32,415 nt of DNA, taken from positions 1 to 32,415 of the forward strand of contig JAFIEW010000035.1 in NCBI GenBank assembly GCA_020832375.1, in the 5' to 3' direction. This document shows positions 17,441-25,841 of the stretch, in pieces (the first letter of the stretch is position 1; every line of letters starts with the position of its first letter). The translations under genes were made by a program, and so were the position numbers. The notes under the pieces were generated by a model. That model was given only the letters and a program-made list of their open reading frames with translations. It did no database searches and was not told the origin of the DNA. Source of the stretch: Cyclobacteriaceae bacterium. Lineage in GTDB: Bacteria > Bacteroidota > Bacteroidia > Cytophagales > Cyclobacteriaceae.

Positions 17441-18049
17441 ATGGAATTAAAAACAAAAGTCAAAGTAAGTGGCATCAACAACCTAAGCGACGCTCGCTAT
17501 TGTGCAGGAATGGGGGTACACTTTCAAGGATTCAATTTAGAAGAGGGTACTGAAGGAGCTATTAGTCCACAGGTTTTTTCTGAAATATCTGGCTGGCTGA
17601 GTGGCGTTGACTTTGTGGCTGAGTTTAGTAACGCGACCAAAGAAACAATTCGAGCAACTATAGATCAACTGGAAGGTCTAAAGTTTATCCAAATAAGAGA
17701 TCTTAATCAGAAAATTGAGGGCCTTGGAATTTTTTATGCTATCAATTGCTCACCAACTCAAGATATTTCTGATATCCAATCGCAAATTAAAGCCTTAAGC
17801 GGTAAGGTAGACTATTTCATTTTAGAGAGCGATAGCGAATGGTCGAAAGAGGAGTTAATTGCTCTTTTGAATGCACTTAAAGATGAGCCTGTTTTTTTTG
17901 GAATGAACATACCTGAAGAATTCCTAGCCGACCTTATAGAAAGAGATATATTTGGTATTGGATTAAAAGGTGGAGAAGAAGAGCGACCTGGCTACAAAAA
18001 CTTTGACGATCTTGCTGATATTTTAGAAGCACTAGAACTAGAAGATTAA
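17441..18049 (+). CDS. Phosphoribosylanthranilate isomerase (TrpF)-like TIM barrel lacking catalytic residues
   Basis: A 202-residue protein that aligns by eye with TrpF along its length: KVSGINNLSDARYCAGMG matches the KICGI-N-DA-A--G start, GMNIPEEFL matches the GGL-PENV loop, and GGEEERPGYKN matches the SGVE--PG-KD end. The catalytic cysteine of TrpF (KICGI) is serine here (Ser10), the general-acid aspartate of the LLDT strand appears as glutamate in FILESD, and the substrate-binding arginine segment near SKRYIS is absent. It is thus unlikely to isomerise phosphoribosylanthranilate. No other trp gene is nearby. The ATG at 17441 is preferred because family homology begins directly after it and a promoter lies at 17374-17405; an upstream ATG-less extension adds 22 unrelated residues. 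The true function is unknown. Confidence 0.75.
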   Translation: MELKTKVKVSGINNLSDARYCAGMGVHFQGFNLEEGTEGAISPQVFSEISGWLSGVDFVAEFSNATKETIRATIDQLEGLKFIQIRDLNQKIEGLGIFYAINCSPTQDISDIQSQIKALSGKVDYFILESDSEWSKEELIALLNALKDEPVFFGMNIPEEFLADLIERDIFGIGLKGGEEERPGYKNFDDLADILEALELED

Positions 18050-18489
18050 GAGTCATTTAAATAAAAAATGAATCAAATCATTGAGCCCCTCCTATTTAAT
18101 TTGGCCATTTTTCAAAATAAATTTTAGGTGCATTATTAGGAAGTACCAAGTGAATTATTGACTTGATTTAACTATAAAGCGCTTAAAATAAATTCAAATC
18201 TCACGCACAAAACACGATCAAAGAAAGACTTAATCCTTATGATTAAAACCCAGTGAAGTGCCGAATGCCAGCTATAAACTTAAGTTGAGATATTCCTTCG
18301 AACTTGCAGGTTCAAAGGTGTAAAACTTAATATTATCATGCCATTGAATAATATTTATCTGAAAATCGCTCGTTCAATTAGATTTTATTGAACAAAAACT
18401 TACTTCCTGTCTATTTTCTTGAGATATATGCTTTATTTTGGAATCTTAAAATGATAGAGAAAAAATTTCAAGTCCAAAATAAAAAAATA
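18050..18489. other. Intergenic region upstream of the lipoprotein gene
   Basis: About 440 bp. It holds an inverted repeat GTTCAAT-N8-ATTGAAC at 18372-18393 and otherwise no recognisable feature. A stretch GCAGGTTCAAAGG near 18306 recalls a tRNA T arm, but the rest of a tRNA is absent. The long open frame covering its end is not translated in my view because the signal peptide begins only at 18490. Confidence 0.4.
18372..18393. promoter_or_regulatory. Inverted repeat GTTCAAT-N8-ATTGAAC
   Basis: A perfect 7-bp-arm dyad about 100 bp upstream of the lipoprotein ATG. Its size and spacing would suit a dimeric regulator, but there is no independent support. Confidence 0.3.
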
Positions 18490-19425
18490 ATGAATTCCTT
18501 TTACTCATTGAAAACGTTGTTTGTTTTCTTATTTTCAGTGGTGATACTGACTGCCTGTGGTGATACTGACAAGCAATCTGAAAAAGAAGAGAAAGAAGAA
18601 AAAAGTGCTACTATTAACAGTAGTGCTCTAGAGAGGACCTTACTTGCCTTTCCTTCGCCGATAGAATTAATCTCACATATTCAAACCGCTGATGTCAGCT
18701 ACGATAGAAGTTTATCTCATGATGCCTCTCGAAAAGGAGAATTTTCAGGATCAACAGATAATCAAGCCCTCAATTTAGGAGTTTTTCTTACTGACCTTGG
18801 TTATGCCTGCTTATACACAGAAAATCAGGCTTCAATTGACTACCTCAAAGCTTCAAAATCTCTTACTGAGGATCTTGGAATACTTAAAGCTTTTGAATCA
18901 GAGTTTATTACTCGATTTGAAAATAACCTCGACAATCGTGATTCCCTAGTTAGTGTTGTCAGAGAAGGATATTACTTCATGGAAGATTATCTAAAGCAAA
19001 ACGAACGTAATGACGCGCTTGCCATGTTGCTTACTGGCATGTGGACACAAGGTTTATTTATCTCGACAGAACTTATCCAAGATGACTTTATGAACCCAAA
19101 GTTTGAAGTTGTTAGGATTCGTATCGGTGAGCAGAAAGTACTTACCCCTCTACTTGTTGAGCTTCTAGAACCAATAAAAAAGAAGTCTGAAAAAATATCA
19201 ATGATTTCGGCAGAACTAGAAGCCCTTAATGAAATCTATGCAAAGGTAGAAGTTATAGAAAGAGAAGATGATGACGAGTACTTAGACATTGCTGAGGTTG
19301 ACGATATAGCAGAGATCACTGATAAGCTAATTATGCAAGACTTAAGCAAAGTAGAAATTACTGAAGATGAACTTAAGGCGATCCATAAATCAATACAAAA
19401 GCTAAGATCAATTATCATTTCTTAG
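18490..19425 (+). CDS. Lipoprotein of unknown function, upstream of the TerB-ABC transporter
   Basis: A 311-residue secreted lipoprotein. The ATG at 18490 gives a textbook type II signal peptide: positively charged start, hydrophobic core (LFVFLFSVVI) and lipobox LTAC with the acylated Cys23. The longer open frame upstream would place 34 residues before it. A short, highly charged linker (KQSEKEEKEEK) follows, then a mostly helical domain with no motif I recognise, including acidic DDDEYLDIAEVDDIAE near residue 255. It is followed by an intrinsic terminator and then the TerB-ABC gene, so the two are separate transcription units in the same direction. A functional link, with the lipoprotein docking on the transporter's large loop, is inference only. 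Confidence 0.75.
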   Translation: MNSFYSLKTLFVFLFSVVILTACGDTDKQSEKEEKEEKSATINSSALERTLLAFPSPIELISHIQTADVSYDRSLSHDASRKGEFSGSTDNQALNLGVFLTDLGYACLYTENQASIDYLKASKSLTEDLGILKAFESEFITRFENNLDNRDSLVSVVREGYYFMEDYLKQNERNDALAMLLTGMWTQGLFISTELIQDDFMNPKFEVVRIRIGEQKVLTPLLVELLEPIKKKSEKISMISAELEALNEIYAKVEVIEREDDDEYLDIAEVDDIAEITDKLIMQDLSKVEITEDELKAIHKSIQKLRSIIIS

Positions 19426-19451
19426 ATCAAATTTGTTTAATATTACCCTGT

Positions 19452-19496
19452 AAAAAAGCTCAAACATAGTCTATATTCTATTTTTGAGCTTTTTTT
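19452..19496 (+). terminator. Intrinsic terminator after the lipoprotein gene
   Basis: A 13-bp perfect stem (AAAAAAGCTCAAA at 19452-19464 and its complement at 19483-19495) with an 18-nt loop, ending in a run of T. It lies 27 bp after the lipoprotein stop and 23 bp before the next ATG. A -7 promoter box is embedded in its loop and right arm. Confidence 0.8.
19479..19486 (+). promoter_or_regulatory. -7 promoter box inside the terminator, for the TerB-ABC gene
   Basis: TATTTTTG matches TAnnTTTG. A transcript would start near 19493, about 25 nt before the ATG at 19519. It overlaps the terminator's right arm, so the same bases end one transcript and may begin the next. Confidence 0.4.
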
Positions 19497-19518
19497 ATTG
19501 TCGTATACTCCCCTATTT

Positions 19519-22500
19519 ATGAGCGAATCTATTCTTCAAGGATTGATGCAGTTATTTGCCATTGTGGCTAAACTAGACGGTGTAAAACCTTCTGAAAGAA
19601 ACGTGGTACGCCTGTTTTTAAGTCATCAACTCAACCAAGTAGAAACAGAAAAATATCTACGCATATTTGATGAGTTCGCTATAGAGAGAAATAAAAAAAA
19701 TAAAACCAATACTTCTACAGAAGAAGGGAGATCATTTATCTCTGTTAGAGATAGTTCCCGTATGCTCATTATCTGCAGTAAAATTAATGCTGAACTGAGC
19801 CAACCTCAGAAGGTAATGGTACTAGTACGCTTATTAGAACTGGTTTTTTCTGACAGAGAGATGAGTACCAATGAGCTAGATTTTGTGATGACCGTGGCTG
19901 GTGTTTTCAATGTAGAGAAGGAAAACTTTGAAAAACTAAAAGCCTTCATCATCAAACCAAATATTGACAATTTAGACCTAAGTGACTTACTTTTCATCGA
20001 TGATGAAATCACAGAATCCAATCACAGAAAACACCTCTTTAATATTAGCATAGAGGGTCGAATTGCTCTTTTAAAAATACCCAAACTGGACATGTTTCTA
20101 CTCCGCTATTTCGGCAATGAAAACTATGTCCTCAATTCAGAGGTTATCGTTCCGCGTTTGGTTTATAATTTCCCCTTGGGAAGCACTGTCAGAGGTAGAA
20201 AGCTTAAAACAATCTACTATAGCGATGTAGTCAACAAATTCATGGACTATACTGATTCTCAAAAACTGAGTTTCAGAGCGGAAAACATCAGCTACCAATT
20301 TGCCGATGGAAGCCCTGGTATACAAAAACTTAGCTTGCATGAGTTCTCGGGAAATCTAGTTGGCATCATGGGCAGTAGTGGCTCAGGTAAGTCTACTCTC
20401 TTAGAGGTGCTCAATGGTAATCTCACTCCAAATAGCGGGATCATAAGGGTAAATAATGAAAATTACTTTCTGCATAAAAAAAAGCTCAAAAACATCATCG
20501 GTTATGTACCGCAAGATGATAAGCTAATTGGTCATTTAAGCGTTTACAAAAACTTATACTTTGCGGCCAAACTTAGCTACGGTAATTACACCGATCTACA
20601 GCTCCATCATCTAATCGATAACCTACTCACTAGATTAGAACTACAAGATGTGGCTCATCTCAGGGTAGGAAGCAGTAATGAGAGAATCATTAGTGGAGGT
20701 CAGCGTAAACGCTTGAACATAGGACTAGAGTTGATTAGAGAACCAGACATTCTATTTGTAGATGAACCCACCTCTGGACTCTCATCCCAAGATAGCGAAA
20801 ACATCATTGCTATACTCAAAGAACTCACTATGAAGGGTAAATTGGTATTTGTGGTGATCCACCAGCCCTCCTCCGACATTTTTAAAATGTTTGACCGCTT
20901 ATTAATCTTAGACAAGGGTGGTTTACCAATATACTATGGTAATCCTTTAGATAGTATCCAGTACTTCAGAGATCAAGTCAATCAGATTAGTGAAGATATT
21001 GTATGCCCATCTTGCGGGAATGTTGAGCCAGAACAAGTTTTCGAAATCATTGAAACAAAAGTTGTCAATGAATACGGAAGGTTTACAGACAAAAGAAGGA
21101 TCTCGCCTCAACAATGGTATAAAATATACTTAGAGAATAAGGTAAGTACAAGAACTAAAACTATCAAGCAAGAAGTAAAGGTAACTAATCGAAAACCTAA
21201 TAAGCTCCAGCAATTTAAAATCTTTTTGAAAAGAGATGCACTCGCCAAACTCAACAACAGACAATACCTTTGGATTACGTTAACTCAAGCACCCATTTTG
21301 GCGATATTGCTTGGATACGCGACAAGATTTCAACCCAGCGACCAATATGTGCTATTAGAAAATGTAAATCTACCTGTTTACTTTTTCATGAGTGTGATTG
21401 TGAGTCTTTTTCTCGGGTTAATCATCAGCGCAGAAGAGATACATAAAGATAAGCAAGTAGTAAAGAGAGAATCCTTTCTTAATCTGAGTCGATTCAGCTA
21501 TTTGAACTCCAAAATACTGGTACTCTTCCTTATTTCGGCCTTACAAGCACTCTTATATACTTGGATTGGAAACGCTATTCTTGAAATAAAAGATTATAAT
21601 TTCAATTTCTGGCTTACATTATTTAGTTGCGCGGCTTTTGCAAATCTTCTGGGTTTAAATATTTCTTCAGCTTTCAACTCTGTAGCGGCTACCTATATTG
21701 TCATTCCAATACTTCTCATTCCACAAATCATCCTTGGAGGTATTGTATTGCCTTTTGATGAGATTAACCCAAAACTCAACCCTGAAAAAAAAGTACCCGC
21801 TGTCAGTAATACGATTACCTCAAGATGGGCTTTCGAAGCACTTGCTGTTGATTATTTTAAAAACAATACCTTTGAGAAGAACTTCTTTAATTATGACCAA
21901 CAGCTTTCAAACATTCTTTATGCAAAGGACTATCTTATTCCAGCTTTAAAACAACAAATAAAGCAATTGCATAAAATGGAAAATCAAATGGAGCAAGAGC
22001 AAATGAAAGCTTCAATAAATAAAAACTTACTGCAACTGCAATTGACACCCACAATTGATTTAGTTGATGACTTTTCAGGACTTAACCAATTTCTAGACGC
22101 TCATGCAAATGAATTAATGAAAGAATATATCCGCGTGCTAGAGCTCAAAAATAAACATGTTAAGAAGTATAAAGCATCAAATGATTTTGTAAACAACAAG
22201 AATACTTACACCAATGAGCGACTAGCAATAATGGTCAAAAAAAGTCAAAGCTTGCAAAGAATTATTGAAAAAGATGATGTCCTCTACCGCAACATTTTCC
22301 CTATCTATATTAAAGTGGAAAAGGCTTTTATCAATCTGAGCCCACAATTTTTTAGCCCTAATAAGTACATTCTTTATCAAAAATTAGAGACTCTTCCTGC
22401 CAACCTTATGGCAATATGGTCTATGAGCATGGCACTTTATATTTTGCTATATTTTGATCTCTTAAAAAGAGGAATGCAGAAAAGAAGTTGGATTATACTA

Positions 22501-22530
22501 GGAACCCAACTTCGATCTTTAATAAAATAA
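19519..22530 (+). CDS. TerB-like / ABCG-type ABC transporter fusion
   Basis: A 1003-residue half-transporter of unusual build. Residues 1-150 resemble the helical TerB/DjlA-type domain (LMQLFAIVAKLDGVKPSERN), residues about 165-250 form a beta-rich region that may be FHA-like, and the ATPase follows: Walker A GSSGSGKST near 285-293, Q loop GYVPQDD, signature SGGQRKR at 392, Walker B with Asp415-Glu416, switch His448 in HQPSSD. This is the ABCG (White) style. A CPSCG pair (Cys496, Cys499), possibly metal binding, precedes six membrane helices. About 200 coiled, charged residues (roughly 750-955) lie between helices 5 and 6, on the outer face if the ABCG topology holds. The ATG at 19519 is preferred to a TTG seven codons upstream. 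Substrate unknown; a dimeric exporter is likely. Confidence 0.82.
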   Translation: MSESILQGLMQLFAIVAKLDGVKPSERNVVRLFLSHQLNQVETEKYLRIFDEFAIERNKKNKTNTSTEEGRSFISVRDSSRMLIICSKINAELSQPQKVMVLVRLLELVFSDREMSTNELDFVMTVAGVFNVEKENFEKLKAFIIKPNIDNLDLSDLLFIDDEITESNHRKHLFNISIEGRIALLKIPKLDMFLLRYFGNENYVLNSEVIVPRLVYNFPLGSTVRGRKLKTIYYSDVVNKFMDYTDSQKLSFRAENISYQFADGSPGIQKLSLHEFSGNLVGIMGSSGSGKSTLLEVLNGNLTPNSGIIRVNNENYFLHKKKLKNIIGYVPQDDKLIGHLSVYKNLYFAAKLSYGNYTDLQLHHLIDNLLTRLELQDVAHLRVGSSNERIISGGQRKRLNIGLELIREPDILFVDEPTSGLSSQDSENIIAILKELTMKGKLVFVVIHQPSSDIFKMFDRLLILDKGGLPIYYGNPLDSIQYFRDQVNQISEDIVCPSCGNVEPEQVFEIIETKVVNEYGRFTDKRRISPQQWYKIYLENKVSTRTKTIKQEVKVTNRKPNKLQQFKIFLKRDALAKLNNRQYLWITLTQAPILAILLGYATRFQPSDQYVLLENVNLPVYFFMSVIVSLFLGLIISAEEIHKDKQVVKRESFLNLSRFSYLNSKILVLFLISALQALLYTWIGNAILEIKDYNFNFWLTLFSCAAFANLLGLNISSAFNSVAATYIVIPILLIPQIILGGIVLPFDEINPKLNPEKKVPAVSNTITSRWAFEALAVDYFKNNTFEKNFFNYDQQLSNILYAKDYLIPALKQQIKQLHKMENQMEQEQMKASINKNLLQLQLTPTIDLVDDFSGLNQFLDAHANELMKEYIRVLELKNKHVKKYKASNDFVNNKNTYTNERLAIMVKKSQSLQRIIEKDDVLYRNIFPIYIKVEKAFINLSPQFFSPNKYILYQKLETLPANLMAIWSMSMALYILLYFDLLKRGMQKRSWIILGTQLRSLIK

Positions 22531-22581
22531 GTAAAGCTCGATTGTAATTGAATAGCTTCATCAAATAGGCTTTTGAACTAC

Positions 22582-23934
22582 CTATAAGACAGTGTCAGTA
22601 ATTGTATGCTCTCGATGAGAAAACTGGAATCCGTACTTTTCTAATTCCTCCAGTATAGGTTTATAAAAATGGGGCTGTGTTGGAATGTTGATACCTGTTT
22701 CTTTAAACGCCCCTTTGAAGAATAAATAAATGGCCACGCCTAAGGGCAAACCTACTGTATCAGCCATGGCTGTGAGGCGATGACTTTTTCCTTTGTGTAA
22801 AAATTCAGAAATACGAAGATATTGAGTATCCTTCAATTCGTATTGAATGCGATGTTGCATTACAATCATGTCAATATCGGTAGGCTCAAGTTGCCATTTC
22901 TTCTCCAAAGTATCTTGTAGAACTTCAGCTGGAGAGGCGAAAGTGTTAGCGATTAATTGATTGCTAAAAAGCCCTATTTCTTCTAGTTGTCTAAAGCCTT
23001 CATCTTCTCTATCAATATTCAAATAGCGACAAAGCTTATCTTCAACAGACATTTCTGCATCATAAGGCAAAAACATATTCGTGAAGTCGCGTTGAGTAGT
23101 TCCTTTCTTCCATTGGAACCGAAATGAATCATCTGTTAACCCTAGCTGAACAAGTAAGTCCCATCCTTTACAAAAACCACTATACCGGATGGTGCCCCTT
23201 ATCACCGTAGGACATTCCACTAGACCGTATTTCTCTCTGTAAGATAAAGAATCACGATTGGGGTAGCCCTCCATTTGTCCTATACCATCTATATTCAAAC
23301 TCTCATAGCGAGAAAATAATCGGTGATAGGGTATGAACTTCATTTTCCCATTTCTAATAAAGCGAGCAGTTCCCTGACCAGCCAAAACAACATTTCGCGG
23401 ATTCCAAGTAAATTTATACTTCCACGAGTTATTGCATGACTCAGGACTTATCAATCCTCCTGTATAAGACTTAAATCCGACTATTTCACCCCCCAAGCTT
23501 TTAATCTCATCAATAGACTCCATGGCTGTCATGTGATCTAAGCCAGGATCGAGTCCACACTCATTTAAAAAAAGTAAGCCTTTATGCTTTACCTCCTCTT
23601 GCAAACCTAGCATCTCATCTGAAACATAAGAGGCAGTAAATAAGTGTTTGCTCAACTCAACACAAACTTTGGCAATCTTAGTATGCATATATGCAGGTAA
23701 CATGGAAACAACCAAATCATACTTGTTGATTACTTCATTTAGAGCGGATTGATCTGATACATCTAAGGTATGAACAAGGCCTTCCCGATTATCGGAAAAA
23801 TGAGATGCTGCTAATGAACGATCTAAATCGGCAACCCCTAATTGTAAGAAACCTGACTTAGCATGTTGAATTAAATATTGAATTAATGAAGAGGAAGATC
23901 TCCCCGCACCTATCACTAGAACTTTATGAATCAT
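22582..23934 (-). CDS. Saccharopine dehydrogenase family protein
   Basis: A 450-residue NAD(P)-dependent oxidoreductase of the saccharopine dehydrogenase (LYS9-like) family. The N-terminal Rossmann fold opens with VLVIGAGRSSSSLIQYL, and the catalytic region contains NECGLDPGLDHMTAM, a family hallmark, followed by YTGGLISPES and NNSWKYKFTWNPRNV, which match lysine-catabolic enzymes closely. The usual reaction interconverts saccharopine with alpha-aminoadipic semialdehyde and glutamate. No lysine-ketoglutarate reductase gene is adjacent. It converges with the ABC gene, with 51 bp between stops, and no terminator is visible in that gap. The substrate is taken from family resemblance. Confidence 0.88.
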   Translation of the reverse strand: MIHKVLVIGAGRSSSSLIQYLIQHAKSGFLQLGVADLDRSLAASHFSDNREGLVHTLDVSDQSALNEVINKYDLVVSMLPAYMHTKIAKVCVELSKHLFTASYVSDEMLGLQEEVKHKGLLFLNECGLDPGLDHMTAMESIDEIKSLGGEIVGFKSYTGGLISPESCNNSWKYKFTWNPRNVVLAGQGTARFIRNGKMKFIPYHRLFSRYESLNIDGIGQMEGYPNRDSLSYREKYGLVECPTVIRGTIRYSGFCKGWDLLVQLGLTDDSFRFQWKKGTTQRDFTNMFLPYDAEMSVEDKLCRYLNIDREDEGFRQLEEIGLFSNQLIANTFASPAEVLQDTLEKKWQLEPTDIDMIVMQHRIQYELKDTQYLRISEFLHKGKSHRLTAMADTVGLPLGVAIYLFFKGAFKETGINIPTQPHFYKPILEELEKYGFQFSHREHTITDTVL

Positions 23935-24357
23935 ATTTGTAAGCTTTCATTCTCAAGTTTGCTCCGGACATATAAAAAGTGTCTATTGGCAAATAAACCC
24001 TAAATTCATATAAATTCCAATGATTATTATACCTTATTTTTGTCATGACAAGTAAATAATATCTCTTTACATGCAACCTTAGTATTGATTTTCAGGTTTA
24101 TACATTCCCCTAAAATTAAAAGATGGCGGGTCAAGGTTTTTCATTATTTTAAAGCATCAATTAAAAGAACTGTTGTTAGCCTCTCTTAAACTAGGACTGA
24201 AAGGCGAAGCCTCTGCCCTAATTAATGATTTTAAAATCAATGAAACATACACTTAATATTACAAAAAAGAAAATAAACGTATAATTTAGTATTATCTGAG
24301 CATTGCTTTAAATATCTGTAGCTGTCATTAACAGAATAAAATCTGTCAACTTACCAT
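23935..24357. other. Divergent intergenic region between the saccharopine dehydrogenase and cdd genes
   Basis: About 420 bp. It has a plus-strand TATTTTTG at 24035-24042, which matches a -7 box but drives no identified gene directly, and a 14-bp palindrome TGATTTTAAAATCA at 24226-24239. An open plus-strand frame from about 24093 to 24255 (no ATG) reads KHQLKELLLASLKLGLKGEA and INDFKIN, which looks protein-like and could be a decayed gene end. I cannot assign it. Confidence 0.35.
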
Positions 24358-24834
24358 ATGAACAAAAAACTTCAACAAACGATCAATTACGAAATATTCG
24401 ATTCTTTAGAGTCTATGCCACAAGCGGATCGCGATTTATATCAACAAGCAATAGCGGCTACCGAAAAGTCACACTCCCCCTATAGTCAATTTAAAGTAGG
24501 TGCAGCCTTACTATTAGATACTGGAGAAATCATCGATGGTGCCAACCAGGAAAACATGGCATATCCCTCAGGGCTTTGTGCCGAGCGAGTAGTAGCTTAT
24601 GGCGCGTCAGCATCTCACCCAGGTAAAAAATTCGTTAAACTTGCCATCGCAGCTAGGAATGCCAACGGTGACCTCGTCGCTAACATTTCGCCTTGCGGAT
24701 CTTGCCGGCAGTCGTTGCTAGAATTTGAACTGAAGTTTGAAAATGACATTGAAATCCTAATTCCTGCAGGCGAAGGACGGATTATGAAAATAGAATCTAT
24801 CAAACAGCTACTCCCGTTTCACTTTTCTTTTTGA
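24358..24834 (+). CDS. cdd: Cytidine deaminase
   Basis: A 158-residue cytoplasmic enzyme that deaminates cytidine and deoxycytidine to uridine in pyrimidine salvage. The zinc-dependent deaminase signature is complete: SGLCAERV with ligand Cys74 and proton-shuttle Glu76, and PCGSCRQ with ligands Cys113 and Cys116. The substrate-binding HSPYSQFKVGAALL segment (about 38-51) is typical. The three-cysteine arrangement and short length indicate the homotetrameric type found in Bacillus rather than the dimeric E. coli type. It is convergent with rsgA. No promoter match was found within its 5' region close to the ATG. Confidence 0.95.
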   Translation: MNKKLQQTINYEIFDSLESMPQADRDLYQQAIAATEKSHSPYSQFKVGAALLLDTGEIIDGANQENMAYPSGLCAERVVAYGASASHPGKKFVKLAIAARNANGDLVANISPCGSCRQSLLEFELKFENDIEILIPAGEGRIMKIESIKQLLPFHFSF

Positions 24835-24917
24835 TGATTCAGCTTGAAAACCCTATTTAGTCAGATGTTTAAGATTTATGGTATTCAAAGCTTATGAATT
24901 TCAACGAATAGTGTCGA

Positions 24918-25841
24918 CTAACGATGCGTTTCAGCACCTGCAAGCATACTCAGGTAGCTTTCAAATCGGGCATAGTGAATTTCTCCTTCTTCAACCTTTT
25001 TCTGTATCATACATCCAGGCTCATGGGTGTGGGTACAGTCGTGAAACTTGCACATGCCAAGATAATCACGCATTTCAGGAAAGTAATGAGCTAGTTCCTC
25101 ATCCCCTACCTCAAAAAGGCCTAGCTCCTTTATTCCAGGAGTGTCTATAATCTGAGTTTGGAGATCCATATCAAACATTTCAGCAAAGGTAGTAGTATGT
25201 ACACCTTTATTGGCAAAAGTAGACACCTCCTTCACGGTTTGATTCACATCGGGGATGAGTCTATTGATAAGACTACTTTTCCCTACCCCACTATGGCCAG
25301 AAAGCAATGACCTTTTGGAAGCGAGCGCCTCCTTGAGTGAAAGAATGCCCTTTTCTTTTTCTGCGGAAGTAAACAGACATTTATATCCAAGCGATTCGTA
25401 CATCACGAACCAATCCTCTTGAAGCTTTGACAGCTCTTCGTCAACCAAGTCTTGCTTGTTGAAAACGATAATTGCAGGAATACGGAAAGTTTCGCAGGTT
25501 ACTAAAAACCGATCAATAAACCCTTGCGATGTGCGAGGAAAGGCTAAGGTAACTATGAGTACTGCCTGATCAATATTGGAAGAAATAATGTGGCCATGGT
25601 ACGCTTTTCTAGTGCTTTTTCGAATAATATAATTCGTTCTTGGCATAATTTCAACGATCACCCCCTTACCAGCTTCGCCTTCAGGTATGATCCCAACCAC
25701 ATCACCTACCGCCACAGGATTGGTCACTTTCAACCCTTTAATTTTAAACTTACCCCTCAGGCGACAAGCCAACAGCTCGCCGCTTTCAACCTTTACCTCA
25801 TACCAAGAGCCCGTAGATCGATATACTATTCCGTGTTGCAT
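24918..25841 (-). CDS. rsgA: Ribosome small subunit-dependent GTPase A
   Basis: RsgA is a circularly permuted GTPase that helps late 30S subunit maturation. The 307-residue protein has an N-terminal OB fold (residues about 1-70), then the permuted G domain in the order G4 (FNKQD), G1 (GHSGVGKSS, starting at Gly182), G3 (DTPGIKELG), and a C-terminal zinc finger CKFHDCTHTHEPGC. The ATG overlaps the waaA stop by one base (TAATG), so the two are co-transcribed and probably translationally coupled. The gene is convergent with cdd. All family motifs are intact. Confidence 0.95.
   Translation of the reverse strand: MQHGIVYRSTGSWYEVKVESGELLACRLRGKFKIKGLKVTNPVAVGDVVGIIPEGEAGKGVIVEIMPRTNYIIRKSTRKAYHGHIISSNIDQAVLIVTLAFPRTSQGFIDRFLVTCETFRIPAIIVFNKQDLVDEELSKLQEDWFVMYESLGYKCLFTSAEKEKGILSLKEALASKRSLLSGHSGVGKSSLINRLIPDVNQTVKEVSTFANKGVHTTTFAEMFDMDLQTQIIDTPGIKELGLFEVGDEELAHYFPEMRDYLGMCKFHDCTHTHEPGCMIQKKVEEGEIHYARFESYLSMLAGAETHR

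Noticed and set aside
18300-18320. T-arm-like GCAGGTTCAAAGG, possible tRNA
   Set aside because: No acceptor, D or anticodon stem can be formed around it.
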